The notes below the pieces were generated by a model that was not told where the DNA came from, searched no databases, and saw nothing but the letters and a program-made list of their open reading frames with translations. A stretch of 64,000 nt of DNA from Gonapodya sp. JEL0774. Lineage: Eukaryota > Monoblepharomycota > Monoblepharidomycetes > Monoblepharidales > Gonapodyaceae. The translations under genes were made by a program, and so were the position numbers. This document shows, in pieces, positions 45,350 to 57,300 of the stretch. The stretch is from positions 62,001-126,000 of the forward strand of contig JADIIX010000017.1 of NCBI GenBank assembly GCA_027604505.1, in the 5' to 3' direction. Numbering within the stretch: position 1 is the first letter of the stretch; the number at the start of each line of letters is the position of its first letter.

Positions 45350-48300
45350 ACTCTAAAATCCCTTTACTGGATTTTATTTAAGTTTGACATTGAAACCAGC
45401 CTCCCCAAAAGGTTGGCTTGGACTTTGCACCTCAATTTTCCAAGACAAGTACCTTTGGGAGAGCACTGGCGTGGATGTGGGGGCGGGAAGAAAATGCGGA
45501 TGAGAACCCACTGTGGAAAGTGTTGTCTATAGCTCCATCTACTCACGGTGATTTCAATCAGGCACTCTATCAGCAGACAGCAGTGCTCACATACAGAATG
45601 GCCACCCATATTCTTCTCTATCAGAACATCTTAACCTCAACTATTTTGTTCAGGAGATTCATGGCACTGAAACTCATGTTTGGTGGTGGATGCTTAGCAG
45701 AAGATGTCAGATTGGGCACAACCATTGAATTTGTCTCACTGATCCTCAAAAACCCCCATGATGTCCAGCAATGTTCCTCCCCAAATCAGATCAAAGCTAC
45801 AATGGTGGTGTTACTTCAGGCTCTAGAAGGACAATGGATAGACAAGTTGAGCTGGCTTGCACCAACTCTGCAAGTTATTCAATACAAGGGGAGACCAAGA
45901 GAGCAGGGACACTGCATCATCACCCCAGACGGAGGGTTTGTTTGTTTTGCTGTTGTCCATTTTCTCTCTCTTTTGTAACCGCATCTCAATTCCCTTGTCA
46001 ATTAGCAAAGAAAGATTTGACACAACAGAGCATGTACTTGGGCTGCTCCAGAAAGTTGATGTGGTGATCGTGACATTTGACAGTAAGTTGCTAGCCACAT
46101 GTAAGAGGCCAAACATATCCTGAACAAAATTCCTATTGTGGTTCTGTTCTGTTTGGTTGATGCAACTATCCAATCCAAGTTGGACCAAAAATGAAGAACT
46201 ACAAATGTCCTTTATTAACTGTGGAATTCTGGTGTCTTGGGATAGACAAGGCTCAAAGTATTGCAAAACAATCAACAGCACTGACTGTGAGACTCTGAAG
46301 CATCAAAAGAAAGAATGCTGGGTACATAACCATGAGTTCCTGTTTTGCACAGTGGTCCCCATTCATTCACTCACTTGGAACCAATGGCACAGCTAAAAGG
46401 GCACACCCTTTGCTAATCAGATTGTGGACGTTCATGGAATTGTAGAATTTTTTGGCCATGCCCCATTCAAATCAAGGAAGGTATTGAAGGAAGCACTCAT
46501 AATTCCATGGCTTTCGATTCCTCTGGACAAATTCTAAGGAGGATATTGATCACAAAGTGCACCTGCCAGATCCTTCAATGGAAGTCATCAAATGTGTTTT
46601 TTCATGAACAGAGATGGTGGTCTATAAGGCAACTCTTCGAGTTCTGCAGGATTAAATCATCTACCAGGTTCAAACAAGGCATGTTTGACAGAGAATGCAG
46701 TCTACATGACAAATATTCAAACGCTTAATGATTACAGCTTAAGCTTTGCAAGTTGCTCAAAATCTCAGCAAAGATCACACCAGCCTTGGTTGAGCTCTAT
46801 CGTTTGTGTGATCACCATTCACCCACAGGTTGCAACCCTTTTCTATCTCATGAGCCACTTTCATTCCTCGATATTTTTCTGACACCTAGGAATAAAGTGT
46901 GCCAGAGTGTCCGCAATCTAAGTTTGGATTGGGCACAGGGATTGCTGACATTCAGTTTTGGTTCAATATTTGAGATAGGCTCAGAACACTGTGACATCCA
47001 ATGTCAACAGGAGATTTCTGGTCTATTGCAAAGTGGTTTGATACAAATCAATAATTTTATTGAGGAACTTGCGGGTTTCCAGGGAGTTCAGATTGCAGTG
47101 GGTGCCAACCTATGAAACTTCATGTATTTTTGGGCATTCCCTGAACTTCTAGTGTTGTCACAGGAACTCTTGCAGAAGCTCAAAACTGTGCCAGACCTTC
47201 CTCCTTGGTTGCAAATTAGGTGGCACATTCTGAAGCAACTCAGTCAGCTTGGTGATGCTGAAGCGGACAAATTATTTGAGGAGTTTTGAGACCTCTCAGC
47301 TAGTGTCACCAAACCCCAAAGGTGAGTTTGGAAGTGGCTGAATGCATTTTTATGATGCAAACAGCAGCTCCAAACCTGATTCCTTGCATTGTCTCCAGAG
47401 TTTGAGATCTGGTACTTCGATCAAGGAGCTGTGTGGCTGGAGAAGAAATGCTTGGTGGGTGTTTCCAATTTCAGTTTGAGATAAATCAAGTTATGGAAAT
47501 TTGAAACTAACTGTTGATCAGAAACCAAGGCAATCTTTTCAAGCAATTTGCAACTCATTGGCGGTCCTTGCAAAGGGGCTTTTAGAAGCTGAAGGACACC
47601 TCTGTCATCTCTCATCTGAGGTTGACGCAGGCATAAACAGGAAGGGAGCTGCAGGTGGTACCTCAGCTGATGATGGATCGTTGATGGTTGGAGAGAAGCT
47701 GGACGTCAAAGCCTGTGGGATCTGCAGTCTTGCTCATATTCAAAGAGACTGGTAAAACCACATGGTGTGGTGTACTGGGCACCTGGGATGCATGCAGGTA
47801 GTCATACATGTATTGTACGATCTAGACATACATCAGACCCCCGTCCTACATCTACCAGTCCAGTCCAGTACGGGACAGCACAATGGTGCATGATGCAGTG
47901 GTGCTTCCTTGCTGCACGAAGAAGATGAGCAGTGTCTGGTTCATGCCTGAGCTCTGTTATTATCAACTCTATGACTTGATTTACTTGCTATATGGGATCT
48001 TGTCCCCATAGATGTTGATGACAGCAAGGATATGGGTGACCTTGATGTGATGGCCATTATGAGTGCCACAAGAGATCTTGCAAATGGACGTGAGGGCAGT
48101 TCGGGATGTTTAGTTGGCTGTCTTATCTCACTGTTGACTTTCTTTATTGTCTCTCAACAAGATAGGAAACAAAAATTTGTTGCCTTATTGCAGATCTCAA
48201 AGAGAAGATCAACCTTGATCTGAATATAAAGGAGAATGGCTTGCTGACAAGTATGCAATCTGCAAGAACAACAACAGGTGCTGTCCTTGATGTAATTAAC

Positions 48301-48810
48301 AACATTATGAAGACTCAATGCATCTTGGTTTCCATTGGTACAGCTGAGGGTGGTGCTTCTGGCAATGTCGAGAACCTTGTGGAGCCAACTACAAATGTTG
48401 GTTTGGAGAAGCAGGCCATTGGCAGGATAACAAGGTACGTTTCATAATGATCTTAGCAGTGGTCAATTTCTTGGTGTCATCTGATTTGTACCATTGGTTC
48501 TTTGTGCACAACTGTACAGTATGCAGAACCAGCCAGAAACATCCAACAACTATTGTTCGGCTTGTTACCAAGGGGACAGTCGAGGAGAAGATTCTTGGCA
48601 TCATGAAAGCTCGTGTTGAGTGGGGTAGCCTGGTGGGAAAAGATGGCCACTTCCAAGGGTTTGGAGACAGGGAGGTGTGGACGCAAGAGGAGGTGGACAG
48701 GTGGTAGAGCTTTTCGAGCTGCAGGATGCAATAATCCAGTAGATGTACTAAGCATGGCAGAAAGGAGTGGGGTAATATTGATACTTTGGTTGGTCGAGCG
48801 ACTCTCAACA
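45350..48810 (+). pseudogene. Degenerate SHPRH-like SNF2 helicase
   Basis: Pieces of one SNF2-family protein occur in the right order over 3.5 kb but never as an intact frame. Near 45450 RALAWMWGREENADENPLW matches the start of the helicase domain. Motif I (about 45684-45745) reads LAEDVRLGTTIEFVSLIL where active enzymes have ADEMGLGKT. Motif Ia is ATMVVLLQALEGQWIDKL, and near 46420 there is GIVEFFGHAPF. A Cys pair (KACGICSLAH, ~47710) stands where a RING would lie. Motif V/VI reads NLVEPTTNVGLEKQAIGRIT (48373-48432), then TIVRLVTKGTVEEKILGI. Stops interrupt the relevant frames at about 46540, 47113 and 47287. SHPRH-type proteins are RING-SNF2 ubiquitin ligases of DNA-damage tolerance. The lost Walker A lysine and the stops indicate an inactive relic; a very divergent multi-intron gene is the alternative. 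Confidence 0.6.
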
Positions 48811-48923
48811 TAACGTAATATGTGACCTTTCAAGCAGGGGCGCTGAGGCCACCACTCCAACCATTCCACAGCCCCCGAAGAAAGTTCGCATTGACCTCTG
48901 ATCCACCACCACGCTCAATCAAC

Positions 48924-51386
48924 ATGGCTCACCAGCCAAAAGTCAATCTCTCCGAAAAGTTCAAGTTTGGCGCGACGCTCGGCAAGTGTGTGTCGCTCTG
49001 CTCTCGAATTCTCGTCGAATGGCATATGTGTTGACCGAGATCGAATGCTCCTGCTTCCAATCCTCCTTCAACACGCGCTGGCTTTATTCTTCTTACTTCC
49101 ATTTCATTGAAATTATGTTTTCTTGGTCCTCCACCTCCTACCTTCCCCCGTTCGCCCTTCGTCGATTCATCGATTCTTCACCACTTGTCAGGGGATCGTT
49201 TGCGACCGTCGTCGTCGCCACGGACAATGCTACAGGATCACAATATGCCTTAAAAATAATTGGTTGTTATTTGGGTCGTTGTTGTCCCTGAGGTGTTTGC
49301 TGCTTGGCACTTATTGCGTGAATGCTTCACCAGACAAGGCCCGATGTCGCGGACAGGAAGTGAGTGGGCAGGATGAATGAGACAGTGCCCTCGGCTGTCT
49401 TTCTAGACTCGTCGCAAAGCCTACGTCTCGACCTCCACTCACGGATTCCCTCTCGTCTCTTCAAATCTCCAGGAACATATTGTAAAAGAAATCACCATCC
49501 TGAAAAAAATCCAGCATCCCAACATCGTACAGCTGTTCGACGTTTTTGAGACCAGAGATAAATTGTATCTACAGATGGAATAGTGAGTCTGGCTGTCTGG
49601 AAGTGAGGGCTTCGCGGCAATTCAATGGAACCCCCCACGCTCACAACGCGCTCCCGTTCTCTCCGTTTGCGTCCTACCTGCTGCGAATTCTGCGAACGCT
49701 CGCTTGTCGGCAACCATCCACACCTCACAAATAGCGTTACAGGCGGGGAACTATTTGACCGCATCGTGAACCGGGGAAATGTGAAGCCACTCTCCTCCAC
49801 TCTCCGATTTTACTTGCCTTTTCACTACTCCTCTTTGCTCTCCCGATTTGATTTTTCGATCTTACGACTATTCACGGGACGGATCTTTGTGCTCGGATCC
49901 TCAGTACACTGAACACGACGCTCGCGGGCTCATAAAATCAATTTTGGGGGCCGTGGACTACCTCCACAAGCAAAATATCGTGCACCGAGTGAGATGCGTC
50001 AAGTTTTTTTTCGCCCCTCGTTCTGTGACAATTTGGTCGCTCATACAATATCCGGAAAAACAGGACCTAAAGCCCGAAAATCTACTCATGGCCGGTCAAC
50101 CTGACAGTCCCACGGGATCACAGTCGGATATTGACCAAGTAAAATTGGCGGATTTCGGTCTGGCGACCTTCGCGGAAACGGATTTCATGCTCAAGACGAG
50201 CTGTGGGACTTTGACATACGTGGTCAGTGTGGGAAGAGGAACGGGGAGGAGATGATTTTTGAAACGCTCTTGTTGAAACAAACACTCGATATTGACGGGC
50301 GTGGTGGTGTCCTTCACGCAGGCTCCTGAGATTCTCCGACAAGAAAAATACGGAAAGCCAGTGGATATGTGGTCGATAGGGATCATAACGTACATTCTGT
50401 GAGTGAGGAATCGCTATTACTAGTTCAAGCAAGGGTGTGACGTTGAAGTTCTGGTTCCGCGTTGTGCTTTTTAGGTTGTGTGGATGTGAGTAGCTCGTGA
50501 CTGTGGCAGGGTGGTGTGTCTCCGCAGTGTTGACGCGGCATTTGCGTGTTTGCCGTCCTCGAATGTCGTCTTTTGCTCCAATCACTCTTCCGCTGCTCGT
50601 AACGGGAAACAAAGACCCTCCGTTTTGGGCAGAGGACGATGCCGGGGTACTGGAACTGACACTGAAGGGAAAGTACAAATGTGAGTCCGCGTGCCAATTG
50701 TGCTGCCCCCCCCCTTGAACGCCACGAACTCGACGTCGCTCCTTCCTCCGACTCCTCCACGTGTTCACTGCCCTGGTACGCGGACTGAACCGGAATGTAA
50801 CCTGTGACCACACAGTCTTCTCCCCCGATTGGGACACTGTCACCGCCACGGCCAAAGACTTCATCTCCCGCCTGGTGGTGATTGACCCCGCTAAACGCAT
50901 CACCTCGGAGCAAGCTCTGGCCCACCCGTGGATCGCCGGTGTCGGGGACGACGTGGCACCCAAGAGGGTGTTGACGACCGTCAGTGAGAACTTGGTGAAG
51001 AACTTCAACGCTAAGAAGAAATTTAGGGTGAGTGTGCAGATAGGGAGGACCGAGGCGGCGAGCAGTGGTGGGCGGTTGATGGAGAAGCTTGGGCGTATCG
51101 CCGCCGGTGAAGGTGCTGTGAGTGGTTGGAACGGTGACGGTGGGACGGCGGGCGACAGGTCTTCTCCCCATTTTCCTTCTCACGCGGGTCCGCTCCCACC
51201 CTCGTCGTTTTGTTCCGCTGACACCCTCAACAACCCATCTCTGCCGCGACCCTTATTCCCACCTCCACCGACACCGCGATCTCTCCACCCTCTCCGCCCA
51301 AGTCCGCCATCATGACTGTCATGACGGCCAAAGCCATGGAAAACGCCATGACCGCGTCGCGCAAGGAGTCGGAACAGATGTCGTGA
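48924..51386 (+). CDS. CaM-kinase-like Ser/Thr protein kinase
   Basis: The start [20 protein letters not shown] at 48924 splices to [15 protein letters not shown] and YALKIID (glycine loop and catalytic Lys). Further exons give [136 protein letters not shown] and ALAHPWIAG, all diagnostic of the CAMK group, closest to CaMK1/Cmk. The domain is followed by [10 protein letters not shown], where the autoinhibitory and calmodulin-binding segment usually begins. The tail exon ends SRKESEQMS at 51386. An insertion with [12 protein letters not shown] follows the catalytic loop. An 11-nt exon (50475-50485) supplies the LCG of subdomain IX. Activation by calcium/calmodulin is inferred. Confidence 0.87.
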
Positions 51387-51680
51387 TTCGGGGTGGTGTT
51401 TCCCAAACCCCGTTGGGGAGAGTGCTCGGGCTGAGGTCTGGGGCGAGTTCGGGAGTGAGGGGAAGAGGCCGGGAGGGTGCCTGGAGTGTGCAGGGTGACC
51501 GAGATCCCCGCAAGAGTGCGCCTCAGGTTTGATATTAGGAATGGTGGGGCATCGCGGTAACCGGGCCCCGGGGAGTGGGACTTGCTAGACATCTTTTGTA
51601 AATGAATATAGTCTATTGATTTTGCCCCTTCCGGGTGGGTTCAGTGGTGGAATTCTCAGGGCGGTTTTGGAACCCGCGGG

Positions 51681-51699
51681 AACAAAATTCAAACCGGGC
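51681..51699 (+). repeat. 19-bp direct repeat, left copy beside the gap
   Basis: AACAAAATTCAAACCGGGC occurs here and again at 51817-51835, in the same orientation on the other side of the N run. It is followed by a G/C homopolymer-rich tract. Confidence 0.8.
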
Positions 51700-51796
51700 G
51701 CGGGGCGGGGGCGCCCCCCGGCCCCGGGGCGGGGGGCGGGAATGGTGCCGGGGGCGTGTGCGGGGGGATCGGACGCGCGCCCGGCGGGGAGGGGGT

Positions 51797-51806
51797 NNNN
51801 NNNNNN
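51797..51806. other. Assembly gap (10 N)
   Basis: Ten undetermined bases sit inside a GC-rich low-complexity tract. The identical 19-mer on both sides suggests that the two contig ends may overlap. Confidence 0.95.
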
Positions 51807-51816
51807 ACCCCGGGGC

Positions 51817-51835
51817 AACAAAATTCAAACCGGGC
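51817..51835 (+). repeat. 19-bp direct repeat, right copy beside the gap
   Basis: This is the second copy of AACAAAATTCAAACCGGGC, 136 bp after the first, followed by a long C run. Confidence 0.8.
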
Positions 51836-53570
51836 ACCCCCCCCCCCCCCCCCGGAACGAGTTCCACGAGGTCCCACGGCACAACCTCGCTAGCGTGCAT
51901 CTTTCTGAAAACGACACTCTCAGCGTCCACCACAGACCTGTGAACGACTCCACCTACACCCACGGTGCAGAATGTACACGAGGGTTATCACAGGACAGAG
52001 GTGCTCACGTGTAAACCCGGCCGGGCGCGAATATCGCCGAGGGCGGTGTTTGATAGGGATGGTCGTCATGACGTTGAAAGCCGACACGCTGGGGAACAGA
52101 TACACCAGTACGAGACCTTACCCTCGTGCGTCACGTTGACCTACCACTACCGCTCAGCAAACTTCAAAAAGACACCTTGAGCCTTGACCGACGATCGATG
52201 TCCCCCAAAATCTCACTCATTCCCGCAACCGGCCAACGCGTCCAACCTTGGTGCGCACAACCACCGCCCTCACGGCGGAACTACCTACCCGATCCCTCCC
52301 ACGTCGCCGCACCCGCACCGGCACCACTAAATGGGGCCAGCACATCCAGAACGGAATCTGAGCTCGGAGTGGCCGTGCGGGAGAGGCGACGAGGGGTGCG
52401 GAGAGGGGGGTCGGTAGGGGTGGGATGGGACGTCGAGGGACCACACTCGACACGACGATCGGCCCCCCACCCCAAGTGTCCACCCGTGCTTTTCCACAAG
52501 CTGCTTCGGTACTTGTCAGGCTGCCACATTCCCATGTTCATTCGGTATCGTACACATTCGTTCGTGGTTACAATCTCGGGACCACGAAAGCCGGCCACGA
52601 CCCCGCTCCCCGTTCCCCGCCAAGCCTGCACCGACGGCTGATTCAGGTCCAACAGGTCGCGGGTCACATGTCCCAGCGGTGGCGAGACGGTGTGTGGCGA
52701 CCATCCCAAGGGGGCTCGGGCCTGGCGATGGCTCATAACGAAGCCCGTCGAGAAGGTCACGGCACGCCCCCCAACCACCACTAAAACACCACCAAGACCC
52801 CGTTGCTTCCTCAGCGACCACATAGTCTTCTGGGGTATCTCTCTCCGATCTCCACCCTGCACAACCACAACAGCAACAGCCCGCGTCCCCACACCCCCGC
52901 GTCCTCCTCGCACACAATGTCCTTTTCGTCTTCAAAGTACGTTCAGTGGTGCGGTTTTTGAGTTTTTTTTGGCGGATTTGACGTATTTGAATCTGGGACG
53001 GGTGGAAGGTGGCGGTCATGGTGGTAAGTGGGGAAACATTGCGACGAAAATGGCGGAGAATGAGATTTGGGAAGGGAGACGGGGACAGTCAAATAAAAGG
53101 GTGTGCGTGGATACGGGAAGGCGGCGTAGGAACAGCCACTTTCAAACACGTACGTTGGGAAGGATTCAGCGGTTTTGGGGGGTAGCATGGGAGCGAGGAC
53201 ATGTCTGGAAGGAAAGGCGGGAAGACAGGTTGGGATTGGAGGAAGGGGATTTTAGGTGGGAGAGGAGGAGGGAGGAGGGAGCGTGAGTGTGGAGTGGATG
53301 ACTCGGCCAGGTATCAGGGTAGAAGACGGCGAACCACGCTCGGGCCCCAACCCGGCACTGGACATGTGTCCACTCTCCGAAAATGCTTTGACCACCATGT
53401 GTAGCATCACAAAAGGAGCGGCGACCCGTGTGCAGTCGGTCTCGATACGAAGGTCGATCGATGCCCAGTTATCGGTCCGCCCAATACAGATGCTCAGCAC
53501 CCGCCCACGCACAGCAGGTAACGGGGCTCAGGAAAAAGAGCAAGAACGATTCAGATACGAGAGAAAAGAC

Positions 53571-53807
53571 TCACTTGGCGGGAGGTTTTTCGGCCTTTGG
53601 AACTTTGACTTCCTTGTCGGATACTGGAGTTGTCGGAGGAAATCCCATTTTCTGTTCGAACGAGCGGGCAGGAGAAGAAGAGAAGAGCCGTACTGGAAGG
53701 TTGCGCAGAGTGCGGAGAGTGCGTGCGGGATTCATTGCAGGAGTGGTCGAGTGGTTGGGTGGATTGTTCGGACTGACTCGTTGGACTCTTAGCTGCCCAT
53801 CGCGCAA
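53571..53807 (-). CDS. Probable N-terminal exon of a small mitochondrial protein
   Basis: An exon with ATGs at 53807 and 53735 encodes a typical mitochondrial presequence (MNPARTLRTLRNLPVRLFSS, then SPARSFEQKMGF): Arg, Ser and Leu rich, without acids. It then reads PTTPVSDKEVKVPKAEKP and runs into a GTGAGT donor at 53574. The 3' exons were not found with confidence; one candidate begins after GGTGCTGAG near 53495. I do not recognise the mature protein. Confidence 0.4.
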   Translation of the reverse strand: MRDGQLRVQRVSPNNPPNHSTTPAMNPARTLRTLRNLPVRLFSSSPARSFEQKMGFPPTTPVSDKEVKVPKAEKPPAK

Positions 53808-54312
53808 ATAACCACTTAGTATTTACTGTTACTCACGTAACAAATGTATTTACAGAATTGATTTAATTAATTCATGAAAATACCGCTGGGCCCTCAAGTG
53901 CGCATACGCGAGGACGACCATCGCCGTGGAGCTGTAAGAGTGTGCGGAATGGGACTTGCGGCCCCTCTGTATGCCATTTTACGTGTCATTCCAAACAAAT
54001 TGTTCTTTTTCTCTCTTGGGAGAAATGAATGGGATGAATGTAATAATGAATCCTTGTGACATAGAATCGATGCATACTCATACACAGGACTCAGTTCGGT
54101 GCGACAAAGAAATTGTAGAAAACGATAATCGCCCACGAAAGAACTCCGTGCTCCGCGACAAAAACAGAAATAGTCCAACAATCAACGACTTTAGTTGAAC
54201 CCCAACTCAACTCGCACGTTCACGTTACGTTCATGTTCAATCAACACCTTGAATCAGCCTCATCGTGCACAGCCCAATATCTCATTCTCAGTTGTTGCGG
54301 GCACAACACCTC
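53808..54312. other. Intergenic spacer
   Basis: This ~500-bp AT-rich spacer lies between the small mitochondrial-type exon and the stop codon of the CHD gene, both on the minus strand. It should hold the CHD 3' UTR. No coding frame was found. Confidence 0.45.
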
Positions 54313-57300
54313 CTACTCCCGTCTCATCGACTCCTTCTTCTTGGCAGTCGCTTGCCTCAATATTTCGGCCGGCGACACAATGAAATCGTCGTCGTCGTCC
54401 GACAAGTCGGGAACCACCGTGAGTCGCAGTGCGGTTCTCGGGCTCACACGTTTGCCCGTCAGCGGGTCATGCACATTCGAGGGCATCGGGGCACGTAAGG
54501 GTGGTTTCATAATCGGCACATTGGTGGCGGTGGATTTCTGTTGCGGGGGTGCGGGCACAGGATTGGCGAGCCGGTTGTGCGCTGTACTCGAGGTGAGTTT
54601 GGGTGGGCTGGAGAACGGATTGGACAAATGGTCGGAGGATGGTGGTGGTGGCATTGGGAGCGCTTTCGACTGGCCGATGGTCGTATCCACAGGTCGGTTG
54701 GTGTTGAATCCAAAGTGCTGCTTTTCAACCCGTGGATAGTTGTGAGGATGGGATATGAAGGTGTTTCTGTTCTCCTTGTGGGAATCCTCGGGACTTCTGC
54801 GACCGGGTCCAATGGGATGTGCGTGCGCCTCATATGCCCCTGCAGGTTCATCCAACGGTGTGGGATGGTGCTGGGACAGAGTGTGACCGTTTCTACTGAT
54901 TCGGCCATATCGATCATACGGTTGTTCGGATTTCATCTTCATCCAATCCATGAACTCTGATCGATCGTGTGGTTGCGCGACGCCCAATCCACCGTCATTG
55001 CGACCTCCGGCTATCTGTGCATCGTGAGGTCTTTGCGGCTTGGCCGAATCGAAGAATATGGGGTCGACAGCTTGGTTTGGTTTCTCAGCTCCATTACCAC
55101 CGCTCTCACTGTCACTGTCACTCCCAAATGGTTGGAGAAGTCTGTCCCAATCGCCCTGCCTCTGCCGCCCGAGATTCGACTTCTTAGGCTTCCACGCGAC
55201 AGAATGTGATTTCTTGAACCCATGTGACAATTCCTCGAGCATGCTCATTGAATTATTGTCCATCGTCGGTTCGTCGGAAACGCCCGAAACGGAGCTGTTG
55301 TCGTAGTTGTCGTCGTCTTCAATTTCATCTTCGCTGACCGCTTTCCTTGGTCTCTGGGCCGGAGAAGGCGCGGAGTCGGGGGAGGAGGGTTGGTATGCAT
55401 ATCGGACCTTCTTTTTTGCAAAAGACCGTGAGCCTGCAATGAGGATGGGAAAGATCGGGTGGCCCTCCGAGTCGGTGTCACCAACCTGGCTTCGATTCCG
55501 CTTTCCACGGCCGAGGTCCTCCTTGGGGAGCTCCGTTTTTATGACGGTCTCCAAAACCTTGGCCCATTGTGAGGTATCCTGCTCTGCCAGGGCAACCTGA
55601 GCTTTATGCTCCGCCTCCCAAATCTGTGAGAAGTTACCCAAGTTGAGGATCATGATAAGCGAAAAATATTCAGACATGATCTGCAGCTCACCTTGCCGGC
55701 AAACGGATTAGGTTTGGAATCCGTTTGCTCTGCTTCAGTTTCAGCTGTTCGATCCAGCATTTGCTCAAACTCCTCGTCGGTAAAATGGCGGAACACCTCT
55801 TTGTTTTCGCTGTGGAAGAGGGCTTTTGCGGCCCAGGCAAGACTGGACTCGATTTCTTGCGCGTTGGAGTTCATCTTCTGAATAACGACTGGGAAACGAC
55901 AAGCCACAAGAGCAGAATAAGACGCAAGTTTGATAGTGCAGGCGACTCTTGGCCCACTTTTCAAACCACTCACCATCATCCAGGGCAAGTTTCCTTTTCG
56001 ATAGTTCGACTACCTGCTCTTCGATAGAGTTCCGAGTGACTGCAAGTGGTGGGACGTCAATCACGAAGAAGACCACACGCTGAAAAGTCAATTCACGCGT
56101 ACCAAAGCGTAAGACGAGAACTCGCTTCGTCTGCCCAATCCTGTGGCAACGACCGATGGCTTGTTTTCTGCAAAGATATAGGTGATGCTCCAGGGCACGA
56201 AATTCCAACGAAGATGAAGAGTTCGCCGATGACAACTCACTCAACTTGTGGGTTCCAGTCTGTGTCATAAAGAATGACAGTGTCGGCACTGGTGAGATTA
56301 ATTCCCACCCCACCTGCGCGTGTGCTGAGGAGCATGACAAAGTGCTCCGACTCTGCGCTTTCAAACATGTCAATTATGACGGGACGATCAGTCGGTTTCA
56401 CTTTTCCGTCGATCCTGAGGAATTGATTGGCAAAGCCTTCACCCGAGAGCACGTCCTCCAGGAGATCTAGTGTCTGCGTGAAATTGGAGAACAGCAGAAC
56501 GCGATTGCCTCCCTTCTTGAGTCTTGCTAAGATCTCGACAAGAGCAGCCACTTTCCAGGACGCCTCTATCAGCATTTCGTGGGAGTCATCCTGTTCAACA
56601 CCGGGGATAAGGTAAGGGTGGTTTGCTATCTTCCGCAGCTCCCTAATTACAAAGTTCGGAAATTAATGAAGAAAGCGTTGATCCCATGCCGAGAACACGA
56701 ACATTATGGGATTGTTCTTGGGGCCAACTTTGACTTGGGAGTTATGAGTTTGAGCAAGTTTCAAAAGGAACTCGCGACTGTTGGTCAGAATCTCCACAGA
56801 AAGCTTCCTTTGAAGTGGGGTCATGGTTCCTAAGTATGAAGAACAATTTGAGTACGTATGCGTCGAACGCGACGACAGACCGCTGAAACGTACCACAAAC
56901 TATACGCTCGGTAATCGGGGGCTGTTTACAGAGAGTGTGAAGTTACAGAGTGAGGATTCAGGTTGGAACAAGGGAAAGGGAAAGCCAATACGAAACGGAC
57001 CAGGGTTTGAAGTCCATTGGTTCGAAGTTCCTCCTTCGTCCGCCGCAGAATATAAGGGATCAATCGTTGATGTAAGCTTGTGACCAGATCTGCGTTAAGG
57101 CTTTCAAACGAGTAAGTTTGCTCAAGGTCATCCAGATCCTTGAACTCCGTCGGCTCAAGAAAGTGCAACAGGGCAAATAGCTCTCTCGTGTTGTTCTGAA
57201 CTGGGGTACCGGTCAAAAGCAACTTGAAAGTTGCGCGCAAGGTTGCCAAAGCTCGCGGAAGCTGTGCTTCGTCATTCTTCAAACGGTGGGCCTCGTCGAC

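Larger units (their letters stand above)
51387..53570. other. Unresolved GC-rich region
   Basis: Open frames overlap on both strands throughout (e.g. plus 51965-52180, 52126-52641 and 53256-53792; minus 52281-52913 and 52516-53019). None contains a domain I recognise. On the minus strand, segments around 52060-51850 (FQRHDDHPYQTPPSAIFAPG and VVDAESVVFRKMHASEVVPW) read like spliced protein. On the plus strand, a stretch from 53298 (MTRPGIRVEDGEP) is equally open. The strand cannot be decided by eye. An assembly gap and G/C homopolymers between 51690 and 51860 add to the uncertainty. Confidence 0.3.

Noticed and set aside
45350-48810. Transposon (hAT or helitron) as source of the odd 45-49 kb block
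   Set aside because: I found no terminal inverted repeats, target duplications, transposase or Rep motifs; the recognisable protein pieces are SNF2 helicase only.
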